Positions 24,254 to 35,211 of a stretch of 64,000 bases of DNA are shown here, piece after piece (the first letter of the stretch is position 1; every line of letters begins with the position of its first letter). The stretch spans positions 372,001 through 436,000 of the forward strand of contig WJYM01000003.1 in assembly GCA_009668205.1 (NCBI GenBank). Reading direction: 5' to 3'. Below the pieces are notes generated by a model that was not told the origin of the DNA, did not search any database, and was given only the letters and a program-made list of their open reading frames with translations. Source of the DNA: Enterobacteriaceae bacterium RIT691. Lineage in GTDB: Bacteria > Pseudomonadota > Gammaproteobacteria > Enterobacterales > Enterobacteriaceae. The translations under genes and the position numbers were made by a program.

Positions 24254-25447
24254 GTGACCACCAGGCAGCACTCTTCACTGGGTATTGTTTTTATTCTTGG
24301 CCTGCTGGCCATGTTAATGCCGCTTTCGATTGATATGTATCTTCCGGCTCTGCCGGTGATTTCTGCTCAGTTTGGTGTGCCGGCGGGCAGCGCGCAGATG
24401 ACGCTCAGTACTTACATTCTGGGTTTTGCGCTGGGTCAGCTGCTGTATGGTCCAATGGCCGACAGCATTGGTCGTAAACCGGTGATCCTCGGAGGAACGC
24501 TGGTATTCGCCGCAGCCGCGGTGGCCTGTGCGCTGTCGCAGACCATCGATCATCTGATCGTGATGCGCTTTTTCCACGGCCTTGCCGCCGCGGCGGCGAG
24601 CGTGGTGATCAACGCGCTGATGCGAGATATTTATCCGAAAGAAGAGTTCTCCCGCATGATGTCGTTTGTCATGCTGGTCACCACGATTGCGCCGCTGGTG
24701 GCCCCGATGGTCGGGGGCGCCGTGCTGGTGTGGTTCAGCTGGCATGCGATTTTCTGGATCCTCGCGGTCGCTGCCCTGTTGGCGTCCTGCATGATCTACT
24801 TCTTTATTCATGAAACGCTGCCGCCAGAACGTCGGCAAAAATTCCGTATCCGCACGACGCTCGGAAATTTTGCCACGCTGTTTCGTCATAAGCGCGTGCT
24901 GAGCTATATGCTGGCAAGCGGCTTTAGCTTTGCTGGCATGTTCTCGTTTCTTAGCGCCGGTCCGTTTGTCTATATCGAACTGAACCACGTTTTACCGCAG
25001 CATTTTGGTTATTATTTTGCGCTGAACATCGTGTTCCTGTTCATCATGACGATCATTAACAGCCGCTTTGTGCGCCGTGTTGGTGCGCTCAACATGTTCC
25101 GCGCGGGGCTGTGGATCCAGTTTGCTATGGCGGTGTGGATGATTGTCTGCGCGCTGCTGGGCGTGGGCTTCTGGTCGCTGGTGGTGGGGATTGCCGCCTT
25201 TGTCGGCTGTGTCTCGATGGTGTCGTCGAATGCCATGGCGGTTATCCTGGATGAATTCCCGCACATGGCGGGGACGGCATCCTCCCTGGCAGGCACATTC
25301 CGCTTTGGCATCGGTGCGATTGTCGCGGCATTGCTGTCGATGGCGACCTTTACCACGGCCTGGCCGATGCTGATTTCCATCGGCATTTGCGCCACCAGCT
25401 CGCTTCTCTTCTCCCTTTACGCCAGTCGTCGGCGAAAAGCGGCCTGA
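24254..25447 (+). CDS. bcr: Bcr/CflA-family multidrug efflux transporter
   Basis: Major-facilitator drug:proton antiporter, linked in E. coli to bicyclomycin, sulfonamide and Cys-Gly dipeptide export. The 397-residue product has 12 predicted membrane helices and the family motif [16 protein letters not shown] between helices 2 and 3. It starts at a GTG with AAGGAG upstream, as in E. coli (MTTRQHSS). Second gene after rsuA; followed by a strong terminator. Confidence 0.96.
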   Translation: MTTRQHSSLGIVFILGLLAMLMPLSIDMYLPALPVISAQFGVPAGSAQMTLSTYILGFALGQLLYGPMADSIGRKPVILGGTLVFAAAAVACALSQTIDHLIVMRFFHGLAAAAASVVINALMRDIYPKEEFSRMMSFVMLVTTIAPLVAPMVGGAVLVWFSWHAIFWILAVAALLASCMIYFFIHETLPPERRQKFRIRTTLGNFATLFRHKRVLSYMLASGFSFAGMFSFLSAGPFVYIELNHVLPQHFGYYFALNIVFLFIMTIINSRFVRRVGALNMFRAGLWIQFAMAVWMIVCALLGVGFWSLVVGIAAFVGCVSMVSSNAMAVILDEFPHMAGTASSLAGTFRFGIGAIVAALLSMATFTTAWPMLISIGICATSSLLFSLYASRRRKAA

Positions 25448-25470
25448 TTAGTCCATTACTGGACAACATA

Positions 25471-25494
25471 AGAGGCGTTTATCGCCTCTTTTTT
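25471..25494 (+). terminator. Intrinsic terminator after bcr
   Basis: Stem AGAGGCG/CGCCTCT with a 5-base loop followed by a T run. The next ~290 bases to yejG hold no gene. Confidence 0.9.
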
Positions 25495-25787
25495 GATGAG
25501 TATCAACCGAAAGTCGTTTCGTACTACTCCGTAATGTTTCTTTTATGTAAAATCAAATAGTGTAAAAAGTCACATCGCTGTAGATAAAAAGATTGTTTTA
25601 GATCACAGAAACGGGTACATATAGCGCCGTTATGCACATTTGGCATGCATTCTGACGACAGAAAACCTCAATTTACGCCATAAAGGATTGGTAGCGCTTT
25701 CTTTTCAGGTTGTAGAACGAATTGTCAACAATGTGTTAATATGGATGTGAGATATTTGTGAAGCACTTTGCTTCCGGGGAAAAAGAC

Positions 25788-26132
25788 GTGAATACATTAC
25801 AACTCTCTATCGTACACCGACTGCCGCAGAGCTACCGCTGGTCGGCCGGTTTTGCGGGTTCAAGAGTTGAACCGATTCCGCAAAACGATGATGCGGGTGA
25901 AAACAGCCTGGTGGCGCTGAAGTTATTGAGCCCTGGTGGCGATAACGCGTGGCCGGTGATGGAGAAACTCAGCGAAGCGCTGAGCGATATCGAACTTCGC
26001 AGTTCCGTGCTTGAATGCGAGGGTGAACCGTGCCTTTTCGTCAATATGCAGGACGAATTTGCCGCAACCTGCCGCCTGAAAAATTTCGGCGTTGCCATCG
26101 CAGAACCTTTCTCAGGTAATAACCCTTTCTGA
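25788..26132 (+). CDS. yejG: YejG, conserved small protein of unknown function
   Basis: The 114-residue product from the GTG at 25788 ([21 protein letters not shown] ... [12 protein letters not shown]) equals E. coli YejG in length and ending. GGGGA lies 7 bases upstream; the longer frame from 25758 is unlikely. Function unknown. It is convergent with yejF, ending 3 bases from the yejF stop, with no clear terminator between. Confidence 0.9.
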   Translation: MNTLQLSIVHRLPQSYRWSAGFAGSRVEPIPQNDDAGENSLVALKLLSPGGDNAWPVMEKLSEALSDIELRSSVLECEGEPCLFVNMQDEFAATCRLKNFGVAIAEPFSGNNPF

Positions 26133-26135
26133 GCC

Positions 26136-27725
26136 TCAGCTTAATGCAATAAGCTGGCGGGTGTACGCCTGCGCGGGATTATCAAAAACGCGCTGACACT
26201 CTCCCTGCTCAACGACCTCACCCTGACGCAGCACAATCACCTGATGACACAGCGATCGCACTACGTGGAGATCGTGGCTGATAAAAATGTAGGCCAACTG
26301 ATGCTTTTGCTGGAGTGATTTCAGCAGCGTCAGGATTTGTGCCTGGACCGTTCTGTCCAGTGATGAGGTGGGTTCATCCAGTACGATCAATTGGGGTTTG
26401 AGGATCAGCGCACGTGCAATGGCGATGCGCTGACGCTGACCGCCTGAAAACTCTGCCGGGTAGCGCCAGCGAGTTTGCGGATCAAGACCCACTTCCTTCA
26501 TGACTCGCACCACTTCTTCTTCACGCGCTGCGGCTGTCAGCGTGGGCTGATGCACCTGCAAACCTTCTTCAACAATCTGCAGTAGGTTGAGGCGGGGATT
26601 CAGCGACGAGTTTGGATCCTGGAACACCACCTGAATACGATGACGCAAAGGGAGCAGCTGCTTGCGGGTCTTGCCCTGAAGAGATTGGCCGCAGAACGTT
26701 ATCTTGCCGGAAGAGGCGATAAGGCGCAGCAGTGCTAACCCGGTGGTGCTTTTTCCTGAACCCGATTCTCCGACTAATCCCAGCGTTTCACCGCTTCGCA
26801 GCGTGAAATTCATCTCTTTCACCACGGTATTTTCTGCCACCACGCGGCGGAAGAGTCCTCTGCGCACAGGAAAAGCCACGCGCAGTTTCTCAACCTGCAA
26901 TAAGGGAACACTGTGCTCGGGCAGAGGAACCGGTTCGCCTGCGGGTTCGCTGTCCAGCAGCTTGATGGTGTAAGGATGCTGCGGTTGAGCAAACAGGTGC
27001 GAGGCGCAATTTTGCTCAACGCAGCGTCCGTTTTGCATCACCGCCACGTTGTCGGCAAGCTTACGTACGATGCTCAGGTTATGGGTGATAAACAGCAGGC
27101 CCATATTCAGCTCGTCTTTTAATTCCCGGAGAAGCTGAAGGATTTGTGCCTGTACCGAGACATCCAATGCCGTTGTGGGTTCGTCGGCGATCAGCAGTTC
27201 AGGTTTGGTGAGTAACGCCTGCGCTATCATCACGCGCTGGCGCTCACCGCCGGAAAGCTGATGAGGATAGTCGTTCAGGCGCTGTAGGGCGTTACGCAAC
27301 CCCACGCGTTCAAGGCAATTCAGGATTTCCCCTCGGGCCGCTTCTTTGCGCATTCCCCGGTGGATAGACAGGACTTCATAGAGCTGTTTTTCCAGCGTAT
27401 GCAGCGGATTCAGTGACACCATCGGTTCCTGGAAAATCATCGCGATGCGGTTGCCGCGGACGCTGCGCAGAACACGTTCGTCGGCGTGGAGCAGCGATTC
27501 TCCTTGATAGCGAATATCCCCGCCAGGGTAACTGACCGGTGGCGTGGGGAGCAGACGCAGCACCGACAGGGCGGTGACGCTTTTCCCTGAACCGGATTCG
27601 CCCACCAGTGCCAGCGTTTCCCCGGCATGAATGTTCAGGGAGAGTTCGCTGACGACGTTGCGTACCACTCCCTGTGAGGTAAAGGCAACAGACAGGTTGT
27701 CGATGGCCAGTAACGGATGCGTCAT
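26136..27725 (-). CDS. yejF: Peptide ABC transporter, fused double ATP-binding subunit
   Basis: ATPase of the YejABEF importer, which takes up oligopeptides and, in E. coli, microcin C. The 529-residue protein has two complete ABC domains: Walker A GESGSGKS (about residue 43), signature LSGGERQRV and LLIADEP in the first, then [18 protein letters not shown] and LIVLDEP in the second. The start at 27725 follows the yejE stop by one base, so translation is coupled. Last gene of the yejABEF operon. Confidence 0.97.
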   Translation of the reverse strand: MTHPLLAIDNLSVAFTSQGVVRNVVSELSLNIHAGETLALVGESGSGKSVTALSVLRLLPTPPVSYPGGDIRYQGESLLHADERVLRSVRGNRIAMIFQEPMVSLNPLHTLEKQLYEVLSIHRGMRKEAARGEILNCLERVGLRNALQRLNDYPHQLSGGERQRVMIAQALLTKPELLIADEPTTALDVSVQAQILQLLRELKDELNMGLLFITHNLSIVRKLADNVAVMQNGRCVEQNCASHLFAQPQHPYTIKLLDSEPAGEPVPLPEHSVPLLQVEKLRVAFPVRRGLFRRVVAENTVVKEMNFTLRSGETLGLVGESGSGKSTTGLALLRLIASSGKITFCGQSLQGKTRKQLLPLRHRIQVVFQDPNSSLNPRLNLLQIVEEGLQVHQPTLTAAAREEEVVRVMKEVGLDPQTRWRYPAEFSGGQRQRIAIARALILKPQLIVLDEPTSSLDRTVQAQILTLLKSLQQKHQLAYIFISHDLHVVRSLCHQVIVLRQGEVVEQGECQRVFDNPAQAYTRQLIALS

Positions 27726-27726
27726 G

Positions 27727-28752
27727 TTAAACCGCCTTACCCGGGTCAAAAGCGTCGCGCACGGCTTCGCCGATAAAGATAAGCAACGAGAGCAGAATGG
27801 CCACCGACAGGAAGGCCGTAATGCCAAGCCACGGCGCCTGGAGATTGTTTTTTCCCTGCAGCAGCAGTTCCCCCAGCGAAGGCGAGCCCAGCGGCAGACC
27901 AAAGCCCAGGAAATCGAGTGAGGTGAGCGTGGTAATGGAGCTGCAAAGAATAAACGGCAGGAAGGTCAGGGTGGCAACCATCGCGTTAGGCAGCATATGG
28001 CGGAAGATAATCCCCCGGTCGCTCACGCCCAGCGCCTGTGCCGCACGAATATAATCGAAGTTCCGTGTCCGCAGGAATTCGGCACGTACGACGCCGACCA
28101 GCGTCATCCAGCCAAACAGCACGGTAATCGCCAGCAGCCACCAGAAATTGGGTTGGATAACGCTTGAGAGCAGGATAATCAAAAACAGCGTCGGCATACC
28201 GGACCAGACTTCGATAAAGCGCTGTCCCCAGAGATCCACTTTGCCGCCGTAATAGCCCTGCAGCGCGCCGGCGAGGACGCCCATGACGCTGGAACACAGC
28301 GTTAGCATGATGCCGAACAGCAGAGAGATGCGGCTGCCGTACAGAACTCGCGCCAGGATATCGCCGCCGTTAGCGTCCGTCCCAAGCCAGTTTTGCCGGG
28401 AAGGGGGTGAGGGGAAGGGCTGGTCAGTGGCAAAATTGATTGAAGTTGCACCGAAGCGAATCGGCGCCCACAGCACGCGTCCATGATCCTTCAACTGCTG
28501 CTGCAGCCACGGATCCTGGTAATCGGCCGCGGTGGCAAACTGGCCGCCAAAATCCTTTTCACTGTAGGTCTTCAGCGCCGGGAAATAAATCTCACCATGG
28601 TACTGCACGACAAGCGGGCGATCGTTGGCGATCAGTTCCGAGCACAGGCTACAGACAAAGATTATCAGGAACAGAATTAGCGACCAGAAGCCGCGACGGT
28701 TGTGGCGAAAACGGGCCCAGCGAGCCTGATTGACGGAGTTAAGACGCGACAT
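27727..28752 (-). CDS. yejE: Peptide ABC transporter permease YejE
   Basis: Inner-membrane permease of YejABEF, 341 residues as in E. coli. It contains the ABC permease loop with RAAQALGVSDRGIIFRHMLPNA (EAA-type motif) and five or six membrane helices in the C-terminal half. Its first base overlaps the stop of yejB (TGATG). Confidence 0.96.
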   Translation of the reverse strand: MSRLNSVNQARWARFRHNRRGFWSLILFLIIFVCSLCSELIANDRPLVVQYHGEIYFPALKTYSEKDFGGQFATAADYQDPWLQQQLKDHGRVLWAPIRFGATSINFATDQPFPSPPSRQNWLGTDANGGDILARVLYGSRISLLFGIMLTLCSSVMGVLAGALQGYYGGKVDLWGQRFIEVWSGMPTLFLIILLSSVIQPNFWWLLAITVLFGWMTLVGVVRAEFLRTRNFDYIRAAQALGVSDRGIIFRHMLPNAMVATLTFLPFILCSSITTLTSLDFLGFGLPLGSPSLGELLLQGKNNLQAPWLGITAFLSVAILLSLLIFIGEAVRDAFDPGKAV

Positions 28753-29846
28753 CAGCGACCCTCAAAATCAATGCGCGGATCGACCAGCGTGTAGCAAATG
28801 TCGCTGATGATATTCAGCAACAGGCCAATCAGGGTGAAGATATACAGGGTGCCGAACATCACCGGATAATCGCGAGAGACGGTGGCTTCATAGCCCAGCA
28901 GCCCGAGCCCGTTGAGCGAGAACATTACCTCTATCAACAGTGAGCCGGTAAAAAACATGCTGATAAAGGCGGACGGGAAGCCCGCGATCACCAGCAGCAT
29001 CGCATTGCGGAAAATGTGGTGCCAGAGAATGTTTTTCTCGCTGACGCCTTTGGCACGCGCGGTAACCACGTACTGTTTGCGAATTTCATCGAGGAACGAA
29101 TTTTTGGTCAGCATGGTGAGGGTGGCAAATCCGCCGATGACGGTGGCCAGCACGGGCAGGGTGATGTGCCAGAGATAATCGGTCAGCTGTTTGTACCACG
29201 GCAGCGTGTCGAAATTCGCCGACACCAGCCCTCGTAGCGGGAAAAGATCGTAGTAGCTGCCGCCTGCAAACAGGACTATCAGCACAATGGCGAACAGAAA
29301 CGCCGGGATGGCGTAGCCGACAATGATCAGGGCGCTGCTCCAGATATCAAAGCGACTGCCGTTGTTGACCGCTTTGCGGATACCCAGTGGAATCGACACC
29401 AGATAGATGATAAGCGTGCTCCATAGCCCGATAGTGACCGAAACCGGCAGGCTCTGTTTGACGAGTGTCAGCACCGAAGCGCTGCGGAACAGGCTGTCAC
29501 CAAAATCGAAACGGACATAGTCCCAGAGCATGTTCAGGTAGCGCTCATGCAGTGGCTTATCAAATCCGAAGCGGTGGGTTATCTCGGCGATCACCTCTGG
29601 ATCAAGCCCTCGGCCTCCGCGATACTGGCTTTCGCTGATGTTACTGAAGCCAGTTTGCGCATGTGTAGCCGACATCCCCTCCGAACTGCTTCCGGGCAGA
29701 CCAGAGGAGTGGCCGAATTCAATGGCGGCAATCGCCTGGTCGACCGGGCCGCCGGGCGCAATCTGGACGATAAAAAAGTTAATGGTAATGATGGCCCACA
29801 GCGTCGGTATCACCAGCAGCAGACGGCGAATCAGATAGCTTCCCAC
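28752..29846 (-). CDS. yejB: Peptide ABC transporter permease YejB
   Basis: Partner permease of YejE, 364 residues. It has an N-terminal helix ([21 protein letters not shown]) typical of DppB-type permeases and the EAA motif [22 protein letters not shown]. It starts 9 bases after the yejA stop. Confidence 0.96.
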   Translation of the reverse strand: MGSYLIRRLLLVIPTLWAIITINFFIVQIAPGGPVDQAIAAIEFGHSSGLPGSSSEGMSATHAQTGFSNISESQYRGGRGLDPEVIAEITHRFGFDKPLHERYLNMLWDYVRFDFGDSLFRSASVLTLVKQSLPVSVTIGLWSTLIIYLVSIPLGIRKAVNNGSRFDIWSSALIIVGYAIPAFLFAIVLIVLFAGGSYYDLFPLRGLVSANFDTLPWYKQLTDYLWHITLPVLATVIGGFATLTMLTKNSFLDEIRKQYVVTARAKGVSEKNILWHHIFRNAMLLVIAGFPSAFISMFFTGSLLIEVMFSLNGLGLLGYEATVSRDYPVMFGTLYIFTLIGLLLNIISDICYTLVDPRIDFEGR

Positions 29847-29855
29847 GATCGCTCC

Positions 29856-31667
29856 TTAACGCCTGGCTTCCGGCAGTTTTGCCGCTTTATTTACGTCATA
29901 CCACCAGTTATCGAAGCCTGAAGAGTAGAGTGGCCGCACGGCAGGATGCGAGAATTTATCCCAGTAGGCCAAACGATCGGAGGCCATAAACCACATCGGG
30001 ATTTGGTAATAGTTCCAGGTCAGCACGCGATCCAGCGCTCGCCCCAGCGGCAACAGCTTCTGCTTATTGCCCTCCCAGCGGATCATCTGGCTAATCAGAT
30101 TATCAATCACCGGACTGCTGACGCCCGGGCCATTGTAGGAAGAGTTGATATAGCTGGAAGCCCAGGAAATCTGCAGATCGCTACCGCTCGGCCAGGCCAT
30201 TGCCCGCCAAGGGCGCGGGGTCATATCGTAGTCACGCGAGCGGATGCGGTTCGTGAACTGTGAGGCATCCACCTGGCGGATTTCCATGTCAATTCCCAGA
30301 CGCTGAAGGTTATGCTGAAAAGGCATCACCCACTGATTGTTCGCGGCGGAAGAGAGCAGCAGTTCGAACTGGAAAGGCTTGCCCGTTTTGGCATTCACTC
30401 TCTGCTTGTCTTTCAGTACCCAACCGGCCTCAGTCAGCAGCTTATCGGCTTTCAGCAAATTTTCCCGGTCAAAACCATTGCCGTTCGAGGTTGGCGGCTG
30501 GTAAATCGAGGTGAACACTTCCGGCGGCAGATCCTTTTTCATCGGTGCTAACAGCACGAGTTCGTCGGCATCGGGATAACCGCGTGCCGCGTATTCCGTG
30601 TTCTGGAAATAGCTGTTGGCCCGGCTGAAAGCGCCATAAAACAGCGCCTTATTCATCCATTCAAAATCAAAGGCGAGGCCAATGGCTTGCCGGACAGTGC
30701 GATCGGCGAAAAGAGGACGCTGGATATTAAACGTAAGCCAGCGGGTATCCTGGGCCGACTCGTTTTTGTCTTCTTCTTTGATAATGTAATGGTTATTGAA
30801 ATTCTTGCCGATGTAGCGCGTGGCCCAGTTTTTGGCACTGGTTTCATTGCGATAATCGTAAGCGCCCGCTTTGAAGGCCTCAAAGGCGACGTTATCGTCC
30901 AGATAATAGTCATAGCGGAGGGTATCAAAATTCCACTTCCCGCGGTTAACCGGAAGATTCGCTGCCCAATAGTCTTTTACCCGCGAATAGACGACGTACT
31001 GCCCCATTTTCCAGTCGGTAATTTTATACGGGCCACTGGCCAGCGGTGGCGTGGAGAGCGGGTCGCTGAGCTTATGGTTACGCCAGAAGCTCTCCGGCAT
31101 TACCGGCAGCGAAAAGAGGCTAAGCATATTCTCTTTGCTCGGTTTGGCGAGCTCGATGCGCACGGTCAGCGGCGCAATCGCTTTGACCTCTGTGCCTTTG
31201 TAAATCAGGCGAAACTGCGGGACGCCTTCGGTCATAAATTTGTGGAAGGTAAACGCCACGTCTTTGGCCGTGATAGGGCTGCCGTCATGGAAGCGGGCGT
31301 GGGGATTCAGGGTGATTTCAGCCCAGGCAAAATCATCGGCATAGCGAACCATGTCGGCAATCAGCGGATAGTAGCTGCCCGGCTCATCGTCGGAAGTGGT
31401 GAACAGGGAGTCATACAGAGAATCCGTGCGTTCGGCGGCATTTCCGCGCAGAGCAAAACGGTTAAAGTTGTCAAAGGTGCCAAGTGCAGACAGCGTAACG
31501 GACCCGCCTTTGGGGGCGGCCGGATTGACGTAGTCATAGTGGCTGAAATTAAAAGCATATTTCGGCTCACCAATCACGGCAAACGCGGAATTTTCCTTGA
31601 TAGTCTGTGCCTGCGCTATCACTGAACATAGTGCGAGCAGCAGCAAACCTATGCGTACAACAATCAC
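29856..31667 (-). CDS. yejA: Periplasmic peptide-binding protein YejA
   Basis: Solute-binding subunit of YejABEF (SBP family 5). The 603-residue product begins at a GTG with a signal peptide (VIVVRIGLLLLALCSVIAQAQ) and shows the family block DDEPGSYYPLIADMVRYADD and FHDGSPITAKDVAFTFHKF. Length agrees with E. coli YejA. First gene of the operon; AAGGAA lies upstream of the GTG. Confidence 0.96.
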   Translation of the reverse strand: MIVVRIGLLLLALCSVIAQAQTIKENSAFAVIGEPKYAFNFSHYDYVNPAAPKGGSVTLSALGTFDNFNRFALRGNAAERTDSLYDSLFTTSDDEPGSYYPLIADMVRYADDFAWAEITLNPHARFHDGSPITAKDVAFTFHKFMTEGVPQFRLIYKGTEVKAIAPLTVRIELAKPSKENMLSLFSLPVMPESFWRNHKLSDPLSTPPLASGPYKITDWKMGQYVVYSRVKDYWAANLPVNRGKWNFDTLRYDYYLDDNVAFEAFKAGAYDYRNETSAKNWATRYIGKNFNNHYIIKEEDKNESAQDTRWLTFNIQRPLFADRTVRQAIGLAFDFEWMNKALFYGAFSRANSYFQNTEYAARGYPDADELVLLAPMKKDLPPEVFTSIYQPPTSNGNGFDRENLLKADKLLTEAGWVLKDKQRVNAKTGKPFQFELLLSSAANNQWVMPFQHNLQRLGIDMEIRQVDASQFTNRIRSRDYDMTPRPWRAMAWPSGSDLQISWASSYINSSYNGPGVSSPVIDNLISQMIRWEGNKQKLLPLGRALDRVLTWNYYQIPMWFMASDRLAYWDKFSHPAVRPLYSSGFDNWWYDVNKAAKLPEARR

Positions 31668-31716
31668 CGAGGGTTATTCCTTCTGCTCATTGGCTCTGCT
31701 GAATGATAAGTGACGC

Positions 31717-33279
31717 TCAGCGTGTTGTGAAATAATTCTCGGGTTTCTGATGGGCTTCCAGCAGTTTTTCCAGCGTCAGAGGGCGGCTAATCCAATAGCC
31801 CTGCATAAAGTTCACGCCGTGGTCGCGCAGCCAATTGGCCTGCTCCTGCGTTTCTACACCTTCTGCGACGGTGACCAGACTCATTTTCCGGGCGAGCGTC
31901 AGTACGGCATCCAGAACCGGAGATGTCACCGTTTCGGTCCCAATGGCGTTGATGAAACCGCGATCGATTTTCAGATAATCGAACGCGTAGCGCTCAAGGT
32001 AAATCAATGCGCTGTGCCCGGTACCGAAATCGTCGATGGCAATCTCATAGCCTTCATGGTGCAACCACTCAAACAGCTTCACGGCGTGATGTTGGCTGAG
32101 CATGTCTCGTTCCGTGATTTCAAGCACCAGCTGGAAATAGTTGGCGGGGAGCATATGGCTGAGATCTTTCAGATCCTGCTGGAAACTCTCTGCCAATAAA
32201 TGTGCGGGGGCGATGTTAATGCCGAGTTTCGCGCCCGGCGGAAGCAGCTTTTTCAACACTGGCGCATCGTGGGCGATAAGTTGGAACAGATGGCGCGTCA
32301 GCGGCACAATAAGCTGCTGGGCTTCGGCAAAGTTGATAAAGGCATCAGGGGGAATTTCACCGGCGGTCGGGTGCTTCCAACGCATCAGCACTTCGACACC
32401 GCGAATTTGCATGCTTTCGGCATCCACCACCGGCTGATACACCACATAAAACTGATTCCGCTTAATCGCGGACGTTATCTCTTTACCCGGGCGCAGGCGG
32501 ACGGAGAGCACGTAATAACAGAGCAGGCCTGTCAGCAGACCGCATACCGCCCCCATCAACAGCGAGAACTGAATACTTTCCACTGTCCATTCGTCGCCGT
32601 AAAGGTAAATGCTTAAAGGGACACCGTGCACCGTGGCGCTCCGTATCGGCGTGCGTTTCAGCATGCTCGTGGGCTGCGGGTGGCTGCTGAAAGTGGAAAT
32701 AGCGGTCCCGTTGGTCGCCAGCGCAATGCCGCTGAACTGGTTCTGACGAGAGGAGTAAAGGAGCCACGGCATCAGGCTGGCATTGATCGAGGTGAAGACG
32801 CCGCGGTTTTCTAACAGTGGGCTGCGAACCCACAGGGCAAATGCCGGTTTCTGCGGCATCATCGGCGTACCAGGCAGGATTTCGATATCCAGCTTTTTGC
32901 TGATATCGACCTGAGGCACCAGCTGTTTTATCGGCACGTTCATTTCACCGGTGGCGGATGAACAGGTCGCGTTGCCGTTTTCTACCAGCAGAAAGGCCCG
33001 AACATTCAGGCTAAAGGCGGCACGTGAGGTGAGATCCGCCGCGACGCTGGCACAAGGGCTTAACGACAGAGGCTGCAATTTATCTATGGTGGTGAGCAGT
33101 TCGGCGAAGTAGCTGTTCAGATAGGCCTGAAGATCGTTAATGACCGCGTCATACTGTTCGGCCCGCTTGTGATGAAAAATCATCAGCTGCAGACTTCCCG
33201 CCAGCAAAGCCCCAATCAGTCCCAGCAGCAGGCTGGAGAAGACAATTTTTCGACCGACTGAGAAGTAGCGGGTGAACAT
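31717..33279 (-). CDS. pdeN: c-di-GMP phosphodiesterase with CSS-type periplasmic sensor
   Basis: Degrades cyclic di-GMP in the cytoplasm. The 520-residue protein has a membrane helix near residues 10-35, a periplasmic CSS-motif domain (SPCASVAAD and CSSATGEMN, whose redox state controls this family), and a second helix near 240-262. The C-terminal EAL domain (EVL in place of EAL) has YQPVV, NIAPAHL, EITERD, IDDFGTGHS, LKIDRGF and VAEGVETQEQ. It matches E. coli PdeN (Rtn). Start at 33279 (MFTRYFSVGRK) agrees with E. coli. Confidence 0.95.
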   Translation of the reverse strand: MFTRYFSVGRKIVFSSLLLGLIGALLAGSLQLMIFHHKRAEQYDAVINDLQAYLNSYFAELLTTIDKLQPLSLSPCASVAADLTSRAAFSLNVRAFLLVENGNATCSSATGEMNVPIKQLVPQVDISKKLDIEILPGTPMMPQKPAFALWVRSPLLENRGVFTSINASLMPWLLYSSRQNQFSGIALATNGTAISTFSSHPQPTSMLKRTPIRSATVHGVPLSIYLYGDEWTVESIQFSLLMGAVCGLLTGLLCYYVLSVRLRPGKEITSAIKRNQFYVVYQPVVDAESMQIRGVEVLMRWKHPTAGEIPPDAFINFAEAQQLIVPLTRHLFQLIAHDAPVLKKLLPPGAKLGINIAPAHLLAESFQQDLKDLSHMLPANYFQLVLEITERDMLSQHHAVKLFEWLHHEGYEIAIDDFGTGHSALIYLERYAFDYLKIDRGFINAIGTETVTSPVLDAVLTLARKMSLVTVAEGVETQEQANWLRDHGVNFMQGYWISRPLTLEKLLEAHQKPENYFTTR

Positions 33280-33390
33280 AGCTGTTTTTATCCGTGATAT
33301 TAAAATCGGTAATTCAACGCGTTGAGACGGAACACACCGTCTTTCCAGCATAGTCTATTTCGCCATCCGGACTGGTACCGACGAACGAAG

Positions 33391-33420
33391 AAAAAAAAAG
33401 CACTGCTAAGCAGTGCTTTT
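33391..33420 (-). terminator. Terminator of mepS
   Basis: Stem AGCACTGC/GCAGTGCT with a 3-base loop; on the minus strand it is followed by nine T after the mepS gene. The four T on the plus side make it partly bidirectional. Confidence 0.87.
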
Positions 33421-33467
33421 ATCTGGTCTTGTTGTCAGCCAAGGGAAAACCAACAACAAGAGGAGCA

Positions 33468-34037
33468 TCAGGAACGGCTCAGAACGCGGCGCGCTTCGTT
33501 GTAGCGGCGGTTCCAGTAAGGTTCATCCATGCTGGAAATCGTCACACCGCTGCTGGTGGATGCATGAACAAATTGGTTGTTTCCGATGTAGATGCCAACG
33601 TGTCGGCCCGTTGAACCGGCACGGAACAGAACGAGATCGCCGGTACGTAACTGGCTGCGGGAGATGGATTTGCCCATTTCCTGCTGCTCATAGGTTGAGC
33701 GCGGGAGGTCCATTCCAAACTGATCACGGAAAGTGCGCTGCACGAAAGCAGAGCAGTCGATGCCGCGACGGGTATCGCCACCGAGGCGATAACGAACGCC
33801 TTTCCAGCTGGCGTATTGCTCCATGAGGCGTGACTTAATGTCAACATTACGCACCATGGATTCAAATTCATCCTGAGAGGCTTGCAGTGAAGAAGGATCT
33901 TCGTTAGCCACACCATGCGTCTCAGAATGCATATTCTTTGCGGTGTTCGTTGTGCTACATGCTGAAAGCAGAACCGCGACTGCTAACGCGGGGATTGCCC
34001 GCAAGATGTATCTCACAAATGGTTGAGATTTGACCAT
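33468..34037 (-). CDS. mepS: Murein DD-endopeptidase MepS
   Basis: Outer-membrane lipoprotein that cleaves peptidoglycan cross-links to let the wall grow; its level is set by the NlpI-Prc protease. The 189-residue precursor has a lipobox (VAVLLSAC) and an NlpC/P60 domain with catalytic Cys in [12 protein letters not shown], His in [17 protein letters not shown], and matching C-terminus ARRVLSRS. Nearly identical to E. coli Spr/MepS. Single-gene unit. Confidence 0.97.
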   Translation of the reverse strand: MVKSQPFVRYILRAIPALAVAVLLSACSTTNTAKNMHSETHGVANEDPSSLQASQDEFESMVRNVDIKSRLMEQYASWKGVRYRLGGDTRRGIDCSAFVQRTFRDQFGMDLPRSTYEQQEMGKSISRSQLRTGDLVLFRAGSTGRHVGIYIGNNQFVHASTSSGVTISSMDEPYWNRRYNEARRVLSRS

Positions 34038-34451
34038 TTCGTTTATTTTCCCTTGAAGTCCTTAACGATAATATCGTTATAAAAAATGCCAAACGCGTTG
34101 AGACTAAATACCTGTCGGCAATGAGACAATTCTTTAAGCTTGAAAGTGTGCAGTTACGCACAAATTTATTTGCATTCAGAATTATTCATCTCTGAGAGGC
34201 AAAACCAGAACGAGAGTACCCGATTGGTTTCAGGCTTACTAGGTCTTTTCTCGGTTTTTTTATAAGAAAATGTGATAGCGATAGAACGGGCTTGGGGAAG
34301 GAGAAAAACAGAGCGAAAGCTGTACGTAAAATAATCAAATCCATCATTTTTAAGCAGATTCTGATGACAGGAAAATGACGCTTTAAATTAAATTTCCCAG
34401 GAATTTTCTCAGGGATCGAAAAGGATCCCTGATGATGATGCGTAATTTCAG
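34038..34451. promoter_or_regulatory. mepS upstream region and lpxT downstream region, no gene seen
   Basis: About 410 AT-rich bases. The part near 34038-34250 should carry the mepS promoter and leader. At 34410-34431 an 8-bp hairpin CAGGGATC/GATCCCTG with loop GAAAAG lies just past lpxT; it lacks a T run and is only a weak terminator candidate. Confidence 0.45.
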
Positions 34452-35168
34452 TTAAGAATTTGTTTGATTTTTGTGTTCGCGGGTGGGCAAATGTTGATCA
34501 AACAGCGCAATGATTTTGTCACTCAACGGCGTCATCAGGATCCAGGGCATGCCAATCAGCACGGCGGTCATTGAACCGACGGCGATATCAGTAAACCAGT
34601 GTGCGCCAATCATGACTCGCGGAAAAGCAAAAACCACAAAAATAAGCAGGCTTATTTTAAAGGCATTACGGCCAAAATATCGCCACATAAAGGTGGCAAA
34701 TATCAGCAGCATCATACCGTGATCGCCCGGAAAACTGTCTTTCGAGGCATCTTTAGTCGGGGCTGAAATCAGATCACTGACGCGATAAGCATCGGTGAAA
34801 AAGAGCGATGGGCTTGCCCGAGTAACCGGCATCAGATGCTGCGCCAGCTGATTAACAGTGACCGCCGAGAGCAGCATGACCAGGCCGATAATAAGGATGC
34901 GGCGGCGGTTTTGCTCCGTTTCTTTGAACCAGAAACTGAGCATCAGACAGCCCATGGCTAACAGTGAGCAGCCATCAAAAGCCCGGTTGTTGATAATCGC
35001 CAGGAACCAGGCATAGGCCTGACTGTCAGCAAGTCCATGATTAAAAAAGTGGAAAATCCCAGAATCCAGAGGGAACCAGAAACCATGATTTGCAGGAATA
35101 TACCAGCTTAAAAAGAGCGCCAGCCCGAGAATATTGAGCGGCAAAATGTAAGAAATACGGGTTTTCAT
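34452..35168 (-). CDS. lpxT: Lipid A 1-diphosphate synthase LpxT
   Basis: Inner-membrane enzyme that moves a phosphate from undecaprenyl diphosphate to the 1-position of lipid A on the periplasmic side. The 238-residue protein has about six membrane helices and the PAP2 phosphatase motifs: KDASKDSFPGDHG and RVMIGAHWFTDIAVGS. Length and sequence match E. coli YeiU/LpxT. Confidence 0.95.
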   Translation of the reverse strand: MKTRISYILPLNILGLALFLSWYIPANHGFWFPLDSGIFHFFNHGLADSQAYAWFLAIINNRAFDGCSLLAMGCLMLSFWFKETEQNRRRILIIGLVMLLSAVTVNQLAQHLMPVTRASPSLFFTDAYRVSDLISAPTKDASKDSFPGDHGMMLLIFATFMWRYFGRNAFKISLLIFVVFAFPRVMIGAHWFTDIAVGSMTAVLIGMPWILMTPLSDKIIALFDQHLPTREHKNQTNS

Positions 35169-35211
35169 AACAAGATCTTAAGAATCAAAATAACGCGGCA
35201 AAATAGCGATG

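Noticed and set aside
24314-25395. Several reverse frames opposite bcr
   Set aside because: Arg/His-rich shadows of a clear transporter gene.
34410-34431. Hairpin after lpxT as a firm terminator
   Set aside because: The stem is good but there is no T run on either strand, so it is only mentioned as a weak candidate.
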